A stretch of DNA of 64,000 nt from RYN-230 sp963768945 (lineage in GTDB: Bacteria; Actinomycetota; Actinomycetes; Streptosporangiales; Streptosporangiaceae). Positions within the stretch are counted from its first letter, which is position 1. Each line of letters begins with the position of its first letter. The position numbers and the translations under genes are program-made. This document shows positions 27,057-35,514 of this stretch, one piece after another. The notes beneath the pieces were generated by a model. That model made no database searches. It was given only the letters and a program-made list of their open reading frames with translations, and was not told where the DNA came from. The stretch lies in contig CAVYJW010000003.1 in assembly GCA_963768945.1 (NCBI GenBank), positions 1 through 64,000 on the forward strand, written 5' to 3'.

Positions 27057-27236
27057 GTGAGCGCGGCGGTCAAGCTCATCGGCTTCGTGCTGCTTCTGGT
27101 GGTGGTTTTCGCCGGGGCCCGGCTGGCCGGGGCACAGCTGGGCCCGGTCACTACCAGCCAGTCCCAGACCGGAGGCAGTCCGGGTTCTATGCATAGGGGT
27201 GGCTCCGGGTCCATGAACATGGGTGGCCAGCCGTGA
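27057..27236 (+). CDS. Small membrane-anchored, Met/His-bearing protein ahead of copper ATPase
   Basis: 59-codon gene. It encodes a short N-terminus, one membrane helix or uncleaved signal (VKLIGFVLLLVVVFAGARLA) and a tail rich in Gly, Ser, Gln and Met with one His (SMHRG, SMNMGGQP). A Met/His-rich exported tail beside a Cu+ ATPase suggests periplasmic-side copper binding, but this is inference. The GTG start overlaps the stop of a tiny leader frame, and its own stop overlaps the ATPase start by 4 nt (GTGA), which strongly supports translation. Confidence 0.65.
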   Translation: MSAAVKLIGFVLLLVVVFAGARLAGAQLGPVTTSQSQTGGSPGSMHRGGSGSMNMGGQP

Positions 27237-29545
27237 GCGACACCGGGGAGCTCACCGGCGTTCCGATGGAGCTCATCGTGAGCGGGATGAGCTGCGGTGC
27301 GTGCGCCGCCCGGATCGAGCGGCGGCTGAACCGGCTGGATGGTGTCGTGGCGGCCGTCAACTACGCCACGGAACGGGCCTACATCACCAGCACAGGCGGC
27401 CGTGACCCGGACGAGCTGATCAGCGTGATCCAGTCCGTGGGCTACGGCGCGGCCCGCCCGGCTCCCGCCCCCGCTGCTGACGAGTCCTCCGGGCCGGACG
27501 AGGCGGCCCGGATGCTGCTGTGGCGGCTCGCCGTGTGCGTGCCGCTGGCCATGGCAGTCATCGTGATGGCGATGGTCCCGGCCGCGCAGTTCACCGGCTG
27601 GCAGTGGCTGAGCCTGGTGCTGGCCGGGATCGTGGCGGTGTGGGGTGCCTGGCCGTTGCACCAGGCGGCGTGGGCGGGCCTGGGTCATGGCGCGGCGACC
27701 ATGGACACCCTGGTCAGCCTCGGCGTCACGGCCTCGTTCGGGTGGTCGCTGTACGCGCTGCTGTTCGGGGGCGCGGGTGTGCCCGGCATGCGGATGCCGT
27801 TCGCGCTCACGTTCGCGCCGGCCAGCGGGCACATTCTTTACCTGGACACGGCGGCGGGCGTCACGGCCGCTGTGCTTGCAGGGCGGTATCTGGAAGCCCG
27901 CGCCAAGCGCCAGTCCGGGTCCGCTCTTGCCGCCCTGGCCGGGCTGGCCGCCAAGACCGTCGCCGTGCTCCGCGACGGGGGCGAGCAGCGGGTACCCGTC
28001 GCCAACCTTGCCGTCGGCGAGCGGTTCGTGGTCCGGCCGGGCGAGAAGATCGCCACTGACGGGGTGGTCCTCGACGGCCGTTCGGCGGTCGACGCCTCGC
28101 TGGTGACCGGAGAGTCGATGCCCACCGAGGTCGGGCCGGGCGATGAGGTGATTGGTTCGTGCATCAGCATGAGCGGGCGGCTGGTGGTGCAGGCCACCCG
28201 GGTCGGCCAGGATACGCTCCTGGCCCAGATCACCAGGCTGGTCACCCGCGCGCAGATGGGGAAAGCCGCGGCCCAGCGCCTGGCTGACCGGATTGCCGCG
28301 ATCTTCGTGCCCTCTGTGATCAGCGTCGCGACCGCCACGCTCGGGTTCTGGCTGGGGGCAGGCCTGCCCGGTGCCGCGGCCTGGGGTGCGGCTATCGCCG
28401 TGCTGGTGGTGGCCTGCCCCTGTGCCCTGGGGCTGGCCACCCCCACGGCGCTGCTGGCCGGGGTGGGCCGCGGTGCCGAACTGGGGATCCTGGTCAAGAG
28501 CGTGCACGCGCTGGAATCGGCCCGGCGGATCGGCACTGTCGTGCTGGACAAGACCGGCACCCTGACCACCGGCGCGATGACCGTGCCGGACATCGTCACC
28601 GCGTCAGGCAGGGACGGGATCCCGGACGCCGACGGGAAGGAAGTTCTCCTGCTGGCCGGCGCGGTCGAGGATGCATCGGAACACCCCATCGGCCAGGCTA
28701 TTGCCCGCGAGGCGGCCGCCCGGCTGGGCGGTCTGACCCCGGTCACCGATTTCGTGAGCTTCCGGGGCGCTGGCGTACGGGGGACCGTGGTCGGCCGCAG
28801 CGTCACCGTCGGAAGCGCCCGGCTGTTCGCCGAGCAGGGACTGGCCGTGCCCGACGGGTTCCGGGACGCTCTGGAGGCCGCCGAACGCGCCGGCCGTACC
28901 GCCGTCCTGGTCGGCTGGGACGGCCAGGCCAGGGGCATGCTGGTGGTCGCCGATGTGCTCAAGCCAGGCGCCCGCGCCGCGGTGGCCCGCATCCAGGGCC
29001 TGGGCCTGCGCCCGGTCCTGCTCACCGGGGACAATGAGCAGACGGCCCGCGCGGTCGCCGCCCAGCTTGCCATCCCCCCAGACAGCGTCCTCGCCGGGGT
29101 ACGGCCCGACGGCAAGGCGGAGGTCGTCCGCCAGCTCCGGGCCGCGGGGGAGCGGGTGGCGGTGGTCGGCGATGGCGTCAACGACGCCGCAGCGCTCGCC
29201 CAGGCTGACCTGGGCATGGCGATCGGGCCCGGCACCGACGCCGCGACCGGGGCCGCGGACCTGATACTGGTCAGCGGGGACCCGGCCAGTATCGCTGACG
29301 CCATCCTGCTCGCCCGGGCCACGCTGCGGATCATCCGCTCCAACCTCGCCTGGGCGTTCGGCTACAACGTGCTCGTCATCCCGCTGGCCGCGCTCGGCTA
29401 CCTCAACCCGCTGTTCGCCGGCGTCGCCATGTCAGCCAGCTCCCTCATCGTCGTGACCAACAGCCTGCGGCTGAGGCGGTTCCGTTCCTGGCGGCCCTGC
29501 CCTGAGCGAAGCCAAGCTGTTTCCCTTCCTGGGAGTGCCGCGTGA
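27233..29545 (+). CDS. Cu+-exporting P-type ATPase (P1B-1), second copy
   Basis: 770-aa Cu+ pump. The N-terminal HMA domain has GMSCGAC (Cys21, Cys24). Eight helices, TGES, the CPC site (395-397), DKTGT (Asp439), SEHPI, TGDN and GDGVND follow. FGYN and MSASS in the last helices mark Cu+ specificity. The GTG start overlaps the preceding small gene by 4 nt, and the stop overlaps the PCuAC-like gene by 4 nt, giving a three-gene operon. It is divergent from the copA at 24173. The differing companions (truncated membrane protein versus Met-rich peptide and PCuAC-like protein) suggest that one pump serves detoxification and the other supplies copper to exported proteins; this is an inference. Confidence 0.95.
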   Translation: MSDTGELTGVPMELIVSGMSCGACAARIERRLNRLDGVVAAVNYATERAYITSTGGRDPDELISVIQSVGYGAARPAPAPAADESSGPDEAARMLLWRLAVCVPLAMAVIVMAMVPAAQFTGWQWLSLVLAGIVAVWGAWPLHQAAWAGLGHGAATMDTLVSLGVTASFGWSLYALLFGGAGVPGMRMPFALTFAPASGHILYLDTAAGVTAAVLAGRYLEARAKRQSGSALAALAGLAAKTVAVLRDGGEQRVPVANLAVGERFVVRPGEKIATDGVVLDGRSAVDASLVTGESMPTEVGPGDEVIGSCISMSGRLVVQATRVGQDTLLAQITRLVTRAQMGKAAAQRLADRIAAIFVPSVISVATATLGFWLGAGLPGAAAWGAAIAVLVVACPCALGLATPTALLAGVGRGAELGILVKSVHALESARRIGTVVLDKTGTLTTGAMTVPDIVTASGRDGIPDADGKEVLLLAGAVEDASEHPIGQAIAREAAARLGGLTPVTDFVSFRGAGVRGTVVGRSVTVGSARLFAEQGLAVPDGFRDALEAAERAGRTAVLVGWDGQARGMLVVADVLKPGARAAVARIQGLGLRPVLLTGDNEQTARAVAAQLAIPPDSVLAGVRPDGKAEVVRQLRAAGERVAVVGDGVNDAAALAQADLGMAIGPGTDAATGAADLILVSGDPASIADAILLARATLRIIRSNLAWAFGYNVLVIPLAALGYLNPLFAGVAMSASSLIVVTNSLRLRRFRSWRPCPERSQAVSLPGSAA

Positions 29546-30087
29546 CGACCACGCTTCCAGCGCCTCCCAGCTCGGCGGCCACCCCGCAGCGAGGTCACCT
29601 TACCGAGCTGGTAGGTGCCGCGGCCGCGCCCCTGATTTGTGCTGTCGTCATGATCGGCCTGCTGTCTGCCTGGGTGATCACCGGCGGCGCCGGGACCATC
29701 ACCCGGGTACAGATCCAGATCGGCCTCGCGGCTGTCCCGATGCGCGCCTACTCGGCCAGCCAGGCCAGCGCCATCCATTCGGCGCCTACGTACCTGACCA
29801 TCCACAATCTGAGCGGCACGCCAGACGAGCTGGTTTCCGTCCGCAGCCCCATCGCCAGCCACGTGGTCCTGACCAGGCCCCCCGGCCCCCGCGGCACCAG
29901 GCCGACGCTGCCCGCCCTGGCCATCCCGGCCCACGGCAGCGTCACCTTGAGCCCGCTGAGCGAGGACGTCGTGCTGCTGGACCCGGGGCCTTACGAGACG
30001 AACATGACCGTTCCGCTGACGCTCACCTTCCGGCACGCGGGACAGGTCCGGGTGGAGGCCTCGGTAACCGCTCCGGGCACCCCCTGA
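29542..30087 (+). CDS. PCuAC-like exported protein lacking clear copper ligands
   Basis: 181-aa protein with one membrane anchor (LICAVVMIGLLSAWVITGG) and a cupredoxin-like outer domain: PTYLTIHNLSGTPDELVSVRSPIA, IPAHGSVTLSPLSEDVVLL, VPLTLTFRHAGQVRVEASV. These blocks follow the PCu(A)C periplasmic chaperone family, which hands Cu+ to cytochrome oxidase. However, the usual H(M)X10MX21HXM ligand set is not seen: the expected His-x-Met region reads GSVTLSPL. It may bind copper differently or have lost binding. The GTG start overlaps the ATPase stop (GTGA), so it is the last gene of that operon. Confidence 0.7.
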   Translation: MTTTLPAPPSSAATPQRGHLTELVGAAAAPLICAVVMIGLLSAWVITGGAGTITRVQIQIGLAAVPMRAYSASQASAIHSAPTYLTIHNLSGTPDELVSVRSPIASHVVLTRPPGPRGTRPTLPALAIPAHGSVTLSPLSEDVVLLDPGPYETNMTVPLTLTFRHAGQVRVEASVTAPGTP

Positions 30088-30370
30088 GTCCGCCGCAGCG
30101 GCTATTTATGTGTAGATAAAGAGCCGAGGAGTGATCTTGTGTCCGCGTGGCAAGCGCCAGGCAGCTGCCCAGGAGTGCGCCAGCCGGGGCGCTGCAAGCG
30201 CCCTCACCAACCCTCGCGGTCATAGTGATGTCAGTTCGTGGCGTATGGCGAAGTCTGGGTCGACTTGGGCGGTCAGGTCCCAATGCCACTTAGCCTAAGT
30301 TATCAGGCGCGGGCCATTCAACGGCTGGGCGGTGGCCGGATCGTGGTGACGGGCGGCTGCTTGGGCTGGT

Positions 30371-30787
30371 TCATTCGGGCACGACACGAATGCTGTGCTG
30401 CTCGCCGATCCGGTCGCGCTGTTCGTCGGTGGTGGCGTTGTTGATCTGGTGGAAGTAGTCTTCGATGCCACCTGGGACGGTGATCAGGAGCAGCTTTGCG
30501 GGCTGGTCCTTGGCCCGGAACCGGTGCGGGCGGCCGCGGGGCAGGAACACGAAGCTGCCTGCTGGTGCGTCGAAGGTGTCGCTGCCGCAGCGGACTGACA
30601 GTTCGCCGGCGAGCACGCAGAGGCACTCATCTTCCTGGTCATGGACATGCAGCGGCGGCCCGGCTTCGATGGTGGTCTCAAAGACGCTCAAGGTTCCGCC
30701 GGTGGAGTGCTGCGACGCCTTCAGGCCTGGATCGCCTGACACGCCGGCGCCAGGGGGAACGACATAGCCAGCCAGGAAGTCGGTCAT
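30371..30787 (-). CDS. Cupin domain protein
   Basis: 138-aa single-domain cupin. The metal-binding motifs are visible: PPLHVHDQEDECLCVLAGEL (H, H, E) and FVFLPRGRPHRF (His). Cupins of this type bind a metal ion and act as small oxygenases, isomerases or sugar-binding proteins; the substrate cannot be told. ATG 30787 is chosen because the family start fits (MTDFLAGYVVPPG). The frame is open upstream, but that part belongs to the decayed ctaG gene, whose remains run into this one. The ribosome site is weak, so the gene may have lost its own promoter. Confidence 0.8.
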   Translation of the reverse strand: MTDFLAGYVVPPGAGVSGDPGLKASQHSTGGTLSVFETTIEAGPPLHVHDQEDECLCVLAGELSVRCGSDTFDAPAGSFVFLPRGRPHRFRAKDQPAKLLLITVPGGIEDYFHQINNATTDEQRDRIGEQHSIRVVPE

Positions 30788-30904
30788 GGATACATGATCG
30801 CCCTGCGCCTGGCCTGGGTGCCGGGATTCGCGCCTGGCCGCGAGGGCCGGAGGCAAGGCCACCCGCGTGAGCTGATCATGCTGCGCGTGTGACCTGGCGC
30901 AGGT

Positions 30905-31545
30905 TGACGAGGTAATGAGCGAGCCGTAGATGACCGGCGGAAAGCAGAGCGCCGGGACGGCCCACATGATGGCGACCGCGAGCTGCTGGTCAGCGGCCGC
31001 GCATAAGCCGTGTCCTGTGGCATGGTTATAGGCGGCGAACCGGGTCCCGCTGGACATGCCGATGATGTAGGCGAGCACCCAGATCGCCCACATGGCCAGC
31101 GCTGCCATTGCAGCGCGCTGAGGGCGGGAGAGCCTGCAGCAGAGGCGGTGACTCCACCAGCTCGAGCCAGACACCGGATCCGGCAGCGGGCAGCGTAACC
31201 ATCTCAGCGACCTCCAGACCCGGGGTCCTGGCCAGCGCGGTCACCGTCGTCGGCAATCTCCAGGCGATCAGCATCGCGATGAACGTCACCAATACGGCTG
31301 CGGGCCGGAAGGCGATGGGCCTGCGGGATTGCGCGGGGAGACCTGCCAGGCCGCGCAAACGTGCCGAGCCCCGGCTCCGGTCCCGGCGACGCGGCAGGCC
31401 AACGAAGCGCCACGGTGCGCCCAGCACCAGCAGCGACGGCGAAGATCACGAACAGCAGTGATCCTGCGAAGGCGTACCGCCGTGCGTCGGCCGCGTCGGC
31501 AAAGACCGCGCCACCGTCAGCCCGCGGCAACACGGCCAGGGTCAC
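30905..31545 (-). pseudogene. Cytochrome c oxidase assembly factor (CtaG-type), frameshifted
   Basis: Three frames together give FAGSLLFVIFAVAAGAGRTV, then AAVLVTFIAMLIAWRLPTTV with WLELVESPPLL, then LSRPQRAAMAALAMWAIWVLA and QQLAVAIMWAVPALCFPPVI. These are membrane segments and loops of actinomycete caa3-CtaG proteins, which help insert copper into cytochrome oxidase. At least two frameshifts (near 31390 and 31140) and a missing end make it non-functional. Confidence 0.65.
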
Positions 31546-31989
31546 CGGTGAACATTGAGGAAATGGCCGGGGAATTTGCTGTTTTCTACCTGGCTAAGCC
31601 TGCAATGACCCGGTGGCGGCGGCGCCATTTGGTGACACAGAGTACAAGGCATGCGGATTTACGTATACGTCGCGATTATGTGCGTATGGTCAGTGGTGGA
31701 TTGTTGCCGTGCCCGGATTAATGTCACTGGGCGGGTAAGACCGTTAGGGGTAATTCGTCCCATATTAGGGGTTATAGGCAATTTCTTGCGCTATCTTGCC
31801 GCGATTCCTGAGCGATTTTTGCCCATAACTCATTAAGCCCTTGACAGGTGACGGTATTGGCCCATTTCATAATCCCCGTAGCGTTCTCCGCCGGCTCGGC
31901 CGAGGCCGCTGTGCGGTGGCTATCTCGCCAGCCCGGTTACGGCAACCCGGCTTCGGCTGACCGTGCATCATGACGCACCAGGAGGACTC
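31546..31989 (+). promoter_or_regulatory. AT-richer control region of the EBO operon
   Basis: This stretch is clearly richer in A and T than its surroundings and contains no gene. Two direct repeats TTAGGGGTAA (31744-31753) and TTAGGGGTTA (31765-31774) are 21 bp apart, two helical turns. A -35-like TTGACA lies at 31841 with CATAAT at 31868 (spacing 21-22 bp, longer than normal). AGGAGG at 31981-31985 is the ribosome site of the first EBO gene. Confidence 0.5.
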
Positions 31990-33135
31990 GTGCGCGCTGG
32001 AATCTGGCTCATCGGTGCCCGTGGATCGGTGGCCACCACGACGATCGTGGGGACGCTGGCGCTGCGCGCCGGGCTGGCCGAACCCACCGGCTGCGTCACA
32101 GCCCACCCGGCGCTGAGCGGAGTGCCGTTACCGGACTTCGGCGATCTGGTCCTGGGCGGCCACGATGTGATCACCGGTTCGGTGGTCAAGAAGGCCGAGC
32201 AGCTCGCCGCCGCGGGGGTAGTTCCCGCCCGGCTGGTCGGCCCGCTGGGCACCGACCTGGCGGAGGTAGAGGCTGAGCTGCGGCCGGTCCCCGCCGGCGC
32301 CACGCAAGGCCAGGTCGCAGCGGCGATCACCAGCGACATTGAGGCGTTCGGCGATCGACACCAGCTCGACCGGGTGGTCGTGGTCAACGTAGCTTCGACC
32401 GAGCCCGCGCCCGCACCCCATCCGGCGCATGCCAGTCTCGCGGACCTGACCACCGCGCTGGCCATGCCGGGCCCGGTCCTGCCGGCCAGCGCGCTGTACG
32501 CCTACGCCGGGTTCCGCGCCGGCTGCCCCTACGTGGACTTCACCCCGTCCACAGGGGCGCGGCTGCCGGCGCTGGCCGAAGTGGCCCGGGAGCGTCACCT
32601 GCCCTATGCCGGCCACGATGGCAAGACCGGGGAGACGCTGCTGAAGTCGGTGCTGGCGCCGATGTTCGCGATGCGCAACCTCGCCGTGCGCTCCTGGTCC
32701 GGGATCAACCTGCTCGGTGGCGGGGACGGCGCCAACCTGGCCAATCCGGGTGCCAACACGGCGAAGTCAGCCAGCAAGCAGCGGGTACTCGGCGAGACCC
32801 TCGGCTACCTGCCGGAGGGCGGCACCCGGATCGATTACGTGGCCGACATCGGCGACTTCAAGACCGCGTGGGACCTGGTCACGTTCGGCGGCTTCCTGGG
32901 CACTGGAATGCGCCTGGAGTTCACCTGGCACGGCTGCGACTCGGCCCTGGCGGCACCGCTGGTTCTCGACCTGGCGCGGATCACCGCGTCGGCGCACCAG
33001 GCTGGGCACCACGGACCGCTGACCCAGCTGGCCTTCTTCTTCAAGGACCCGCTGGGCGAGGTCAGCCACTCGCTGCAAGCCCAGTGGGACACGCTGCGGG
33101 GCTTCCTGGCCGGGCTGGGTGAGAAGGACCAGTGA
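31990..33135 (+). CDS. Inositol-3-phosphate synthase-like cyclase, first gene of EBO operon
   Basis: 381-aa NAD-dependent enzyme related to myo-inositol-1-phosphate synthase, which cyclises glucose-6-phosphate. The N-terminal Rossmann motif is GARGSVATT (9-17). Family blocks include YAGFRAGCPYVDFTPS, GHDGKTGETLLKSVLAPMF, SWSGINLLGGGDGANL and YVADIGDFKTAWD. GTG 31990 is preceded by AGGAGGACTC, an excellent site. Its stop overlaps the prenyltransferase start by 4 nt. Cellular inositol synthesis in actinomycetes normally uses a stand-alone gene, so this copy is probably dedicated to the EBO product. It takes the place held in other EBO clusters by EboD, a dehydroquinate-synthase-like sugar-phosphate cyclase. 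The exact product is not known. Confidence 0.85.
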   Translation: MRAGIWLIGARGSVATTTIVGTLALRAGLAEPTGCVTAHPALSGVPLPDFGDLVLGGHDVITGSVVKKAEQLAAAGVVPARLVGPLGTDLAEVEAELRPVPAGATQGQVAAAITSDIEAFGDRHQLDRVVVVNVASTEPAPAPHPAHASLADLTTALAMPGPVLPASALYAYAGFRAGCPYVDFTPSTGARLPALAEVARERHLPYAGHDGKTGETLLKSVLAPMFAMRNLAVRSWSGINLLGGGDGANLANPGANTAKSASKQRVLGETLGYLPEGGTRIDYVADIGDFKTAWDLVTFGGFLGTGMRLEFTWHGCDSALAAPLVLDLARITASAHQAGHHGPLTQLAFFFKDPLGEVSHSLQAQWDTLRGFLAGLGEKDQ

Positions 33136-34025
33136 CTACGTTAGGTGACCTCGCCGAACTTGTCCGCGCGCCAGCCGCGCTGTCCGTGCCCGGGGATGCG
33201 CTGGCCGGCGCCGCGCTCAGCGGTACCCTCGGGCAGCAGGCCGCTGGCCTGTCCGCCGCCTCGGTCTGCCTGTACTGGGCCGGCATGGCGGCCAACGACT
33301 GGGCCGACCGGGAACTGGATGCCAAGGAGCGGCCCGAGCGGCCGATCCCGTCAGGCCGGGTGACGCCCGGCACCGCGCTCGCGGCGGCCGTGACGCTCAC
33401 TGGCGCCGGGCTCGCCCTGGCCGGCCTGGCCGGAGGCCGGCAGGCGCTGGCCGTAGCCGCGGCGCTGGCCGGCACGGTGTGGTGGTACGACTGCGCGCTG
33501 AAAGGCACTGCGGCCGGGCCGGCCGCGATGGCCGCCTGCCGGGGGCTGGATGTGCTGCTCGGTGCGAGTTCCGGGAAGGGGCCGCAGACCACAGGGCGGT
33601 GGCGGGCCGCCGGTGCGGCCCTCACCGTGGCCGCACACACCTACACGGTGACCGCCCTGTCCCGCCGGGAGATCGCGGGCGGCGGACCGCTGCTGCCGGC
33701 CGCGACGCTCGCGGGCACCGCCGCGGTCGCGGCCGTGCCCGCCGCGGTCGCGCTGGAGGCGCACCGGCCGCCCGCCACCTGGCGCCGGTTCCTGCCCTGC
33801 GGGCTGGCCGGCTGGTACGCGGCCACCTACGGGGCCGCGCAGCTGCACGCCCTGGCGGAGCCGAGCGCCGGCAACATCCGGGCCGCGGTCGGGGCGGGGA
33901 TCACCAGCTTGCCGGCCCTGCAGGGCGCGCTGATCGCCCGCTCGGGCAGGCCCGCGGCGGCTCTGGCCGTGGCCGCCGCCGCGCCGCTCGGGCGCCGCCT
34001 GGCCAGATGGATGTCGCCGACATGA
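33132..34025 (+). CDS. eboC: UbiA-type prenyltransferase EboC (SCO3242 family)
   Basis: 297-aa membrane protein with about eight helices. The first UbiA motif is NDWADRELDAKERPERPIPS (N55, D56, D59, D63), which binds the Mg-pyrophosphate of a polyprenyl donor. The second motif appears as WYDCALKGTAAGP (Y119, D120, K124), followed by a shortened acidic part. EboC transfers a prenyl group to an unknown acceptor; in this cluster a cyclitol or cyclitol-derived acceptor is a reasonable guess. It is translationally coupled on both sides: GTGA overlap with the cyclase, ATGA overlap with the TIM-barrel gene. Confidence 0.85.
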   Translation: MTTLGDLAELVRAPAALSVPGDALAGAALSGTLGQQAAGLSAASVCLYWAGMAANDWADRELDAKERPERPIPSGRVTPGTALAAAVTLTGAGLALAGLAGGRQALAVAAALAGTVWWYDCALKGTAAGPAAMAACRGLDVLLGASSGKGPQTTGRWRAAGAALTVAAHTYTVTALSRREIAGGGPLLPAATLAGTAAVAAVPAAVALEAHRPPATWRRFLPCGLAGWYAATYGAAQLHALAEPSAGNIRAAVGAGITSLPALQGALIARSGRPAAALAVAAAAPLGRRLARWMSPT

Positions 34026-34867
34026 GCCTGCGCTACGGCTACGGCACCAACGGGTTCGCCAATCACCGGCTCCAGGACGCGCTCGCGGTGATCGCCGATC
34101 TCGGCTATGTGGGCGTCGCCCTGACCCTCGACCATCACCATCTCGACCCGTACGGGCCCGGCCTGGCCCGCCGGGTCGGCGCCCTCCGGGCGCGGCTGGA
34201 CCAGCTCGGGCTCGGGCTCGTCATCGAGACCGGGGCCCGGTATCTGCTGGACCCCTGGCACAAGCACGCCCCCACCCTGCTGGACCGCGACTCCGGGCCA
34301 CGGCTGGACTTCCTTCAGCGGGCGGTGCGCATCGGGGCGGACCTGGGCGCGGAGGTGGTTTCCTGCTGGGCCGGGGTCCGCCCGCCGGAGGTGCCCGCAG
34401 GGGACGCCTGGGACCGGATGCTGCACGGCTGCGATCAGGTGGTGGCCACGGCCCGCCAGGCTGGCACCCGGCTGGGCTTCGAGCCGGAGCCCGGCATGCT
34501 CGTGCAGACCCTGGACGACTGGTTCCGGCTGCGTGACGCGCTCGGCGCGCCGGAGTGCTTCGGCCTCACCCTGGACATCGGGCACTGCCGCTGCGTCGAA
34601 CCAGCCCCGGTACCCGACTGCGTGCGCAGAGCCGGCCCGTACCTGGTCAACGTGCAGATCGATGACATGCGGCGGGGTGTGCACGAGCACCTGGAGTTCG
34701 GGGCCGGCGAGATCGACTTCCCAGCCACGCTGCGCGCGCTCGCCGACACCGGCTACCGCGGGCTGGTCGCCGTCGAACTGCCGCGGCACGCCCATGCCGC
34801 ACCGGTGGTGGCCCGCGAATCGTTGGCCTTCCTGACCGCCGCCGAAGCGAAGGAGACCCCGCGGTGA
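34022..34867 (+). CDS. Sugar phosphate isomerase/epimerase-like TIM barrel in EBO operon
   Basis: 281-aa protein of the xylose isomerase-like TIM-barrel family (AP endonuclease 2 fold). Visible blocks: RYGYGTNGFANHRLQDALAV at the start, LALTLDHHHLDPYG-like His-rich loop near residue 38, LGFEPEPGMLVQTLDDW (metal Glu), GLTLDIGHCRC (Asp, His) and VNVQIDDMRRGVHEHLEFG (Asp, His). The metal ligands are present, so an active isomerase or epimerase is likely. It is distinct from the second TIM-barrel gene of the operon (eboE). Start ATG shares ATGA with the eboC stop, and its stop overlaps eboA by 4 nt. Confidence 0.85.
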   Translation: MSLRYGYGTNGFANHRLQDALAVIADLGYVGVALTLDHHHLDPYGPGLARRVGALRARLDQLGLGLVIETGARYLLDPWHKHAPTLLDRDSGPRLDFLQRAVRIGADLGAEVVSCWAGVRPPEVPAGDAWDRMLHGCDQVVATARQAGTRLGFEPEPGMLVQTLDDWFRLRDALGAPECFGLTLDIGHCRCVEPAPVPDCVRRAGPYLVNVQIDDMRRGVHEHLEFGAGEIDFPATLRALADTGYRGLVAVELPRHAHAAPVVARESLAFLTAAEAKETPR

Positions 34868-35514
34868 CCCGTGCGGACCTGCAGACCGCGGTGAGCGGCG
34901 CGGTCGCCAATTCACCCTGGCTCGCGGATGCCCTGTCCCGGGTCGTGGCCAGCCCGGCCGCGGTCGCCGGACTGTTCCCCGCCGTGAGCCGGCACTGCGG
35001 CCGGGGCCCGCTGCCGGACCCGGATCCAGAGCTGACCGGGTGGACCGTTGACGACGCTGCCCGCGTCCTGCTGCTGATGGCCCTGTCCCTGCGCGGGGCG
35101 GCGCTGGCCGGCGAGATCGGTGCGCTGTACCGGCACGGCGACGCGCCCGAGAAGCGAGCGGTGCTGCGCGCGCTGCCGTGGCTGGACATCGGGGACAGCG
35201 GGGTGGAGCTGCTGGATGACGCGATCCGCACCAACGACCCGCGGCTGGTGGCGGCCGCCCTCGGCCCGTACGCCCGTCACCTGGACGACGCCCTATGGCG
35301 GCAGGCCGTGCTGAAGTGCGTCTTCATGGACATCCCGCTGAGCTTGGTGACCGGGCTGGCCGACCGGGCCGACTCCGTGCTGGCCCGGATGCTGGCGGGC
35401 CTGGCCGACGAGCGGCACGCTGCGGGCCGGACCATGCCGGCCGACGCCACCGCGTTGCTTACCCGTCTGACCAGCCCGCCAGCAGAGCCGGACCAGGAGA
35501 GGGAGGCAGGCTGA
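34864..35514 (+). CDS. eboA: EboA domain-containing protein
   Basis: 216-aa, all-helical protein. Characteristic blocks are WTVDDAARVLLLMALSL, GALYRHGDAPEKRAVLRALP, LLDDAIRTNDPRLVAAALGPYA and WRQAVLKCVFMDIPLSLVTG. No enzyme motif is seen; the helical repeats suggest a scaffold for the other Ebo proteins. EboA is the diagnostic member of the EBO cluster, known in cyanobacteria (scytonemin export), pseudomonads and symbionts of algae. The GTG start overlaps the preceding stop by 4 nt; the stop overlaps eboB by 1 nt (TGATG). Confidence 0.85.
   Translation: MTRADLQTAVSGAVANSPWLADALSRVVASPAAVAGLFPAVSRHCGRGPLPDPDPELTGWTVDDAARVLLLMALSLRGAALAGEIGALYRHGDAPEKRAVLRALPWLDIGDSGVELLDDAIRTNDPRLVAAALGPYARHLDDALWRQAVLKCVFMDIPLSLVTGLADRADSVLARMLAGLADERHAAGRTMPADATALLTRLTSPPAEPDQEREAG

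Noticed and set aside
31841..31873. TTGACA...CATAAT as the EBO promoter
   Set aside because: Spacing of 21 bp is too long for a standard sigma-70 promoter; mentioned but not called.
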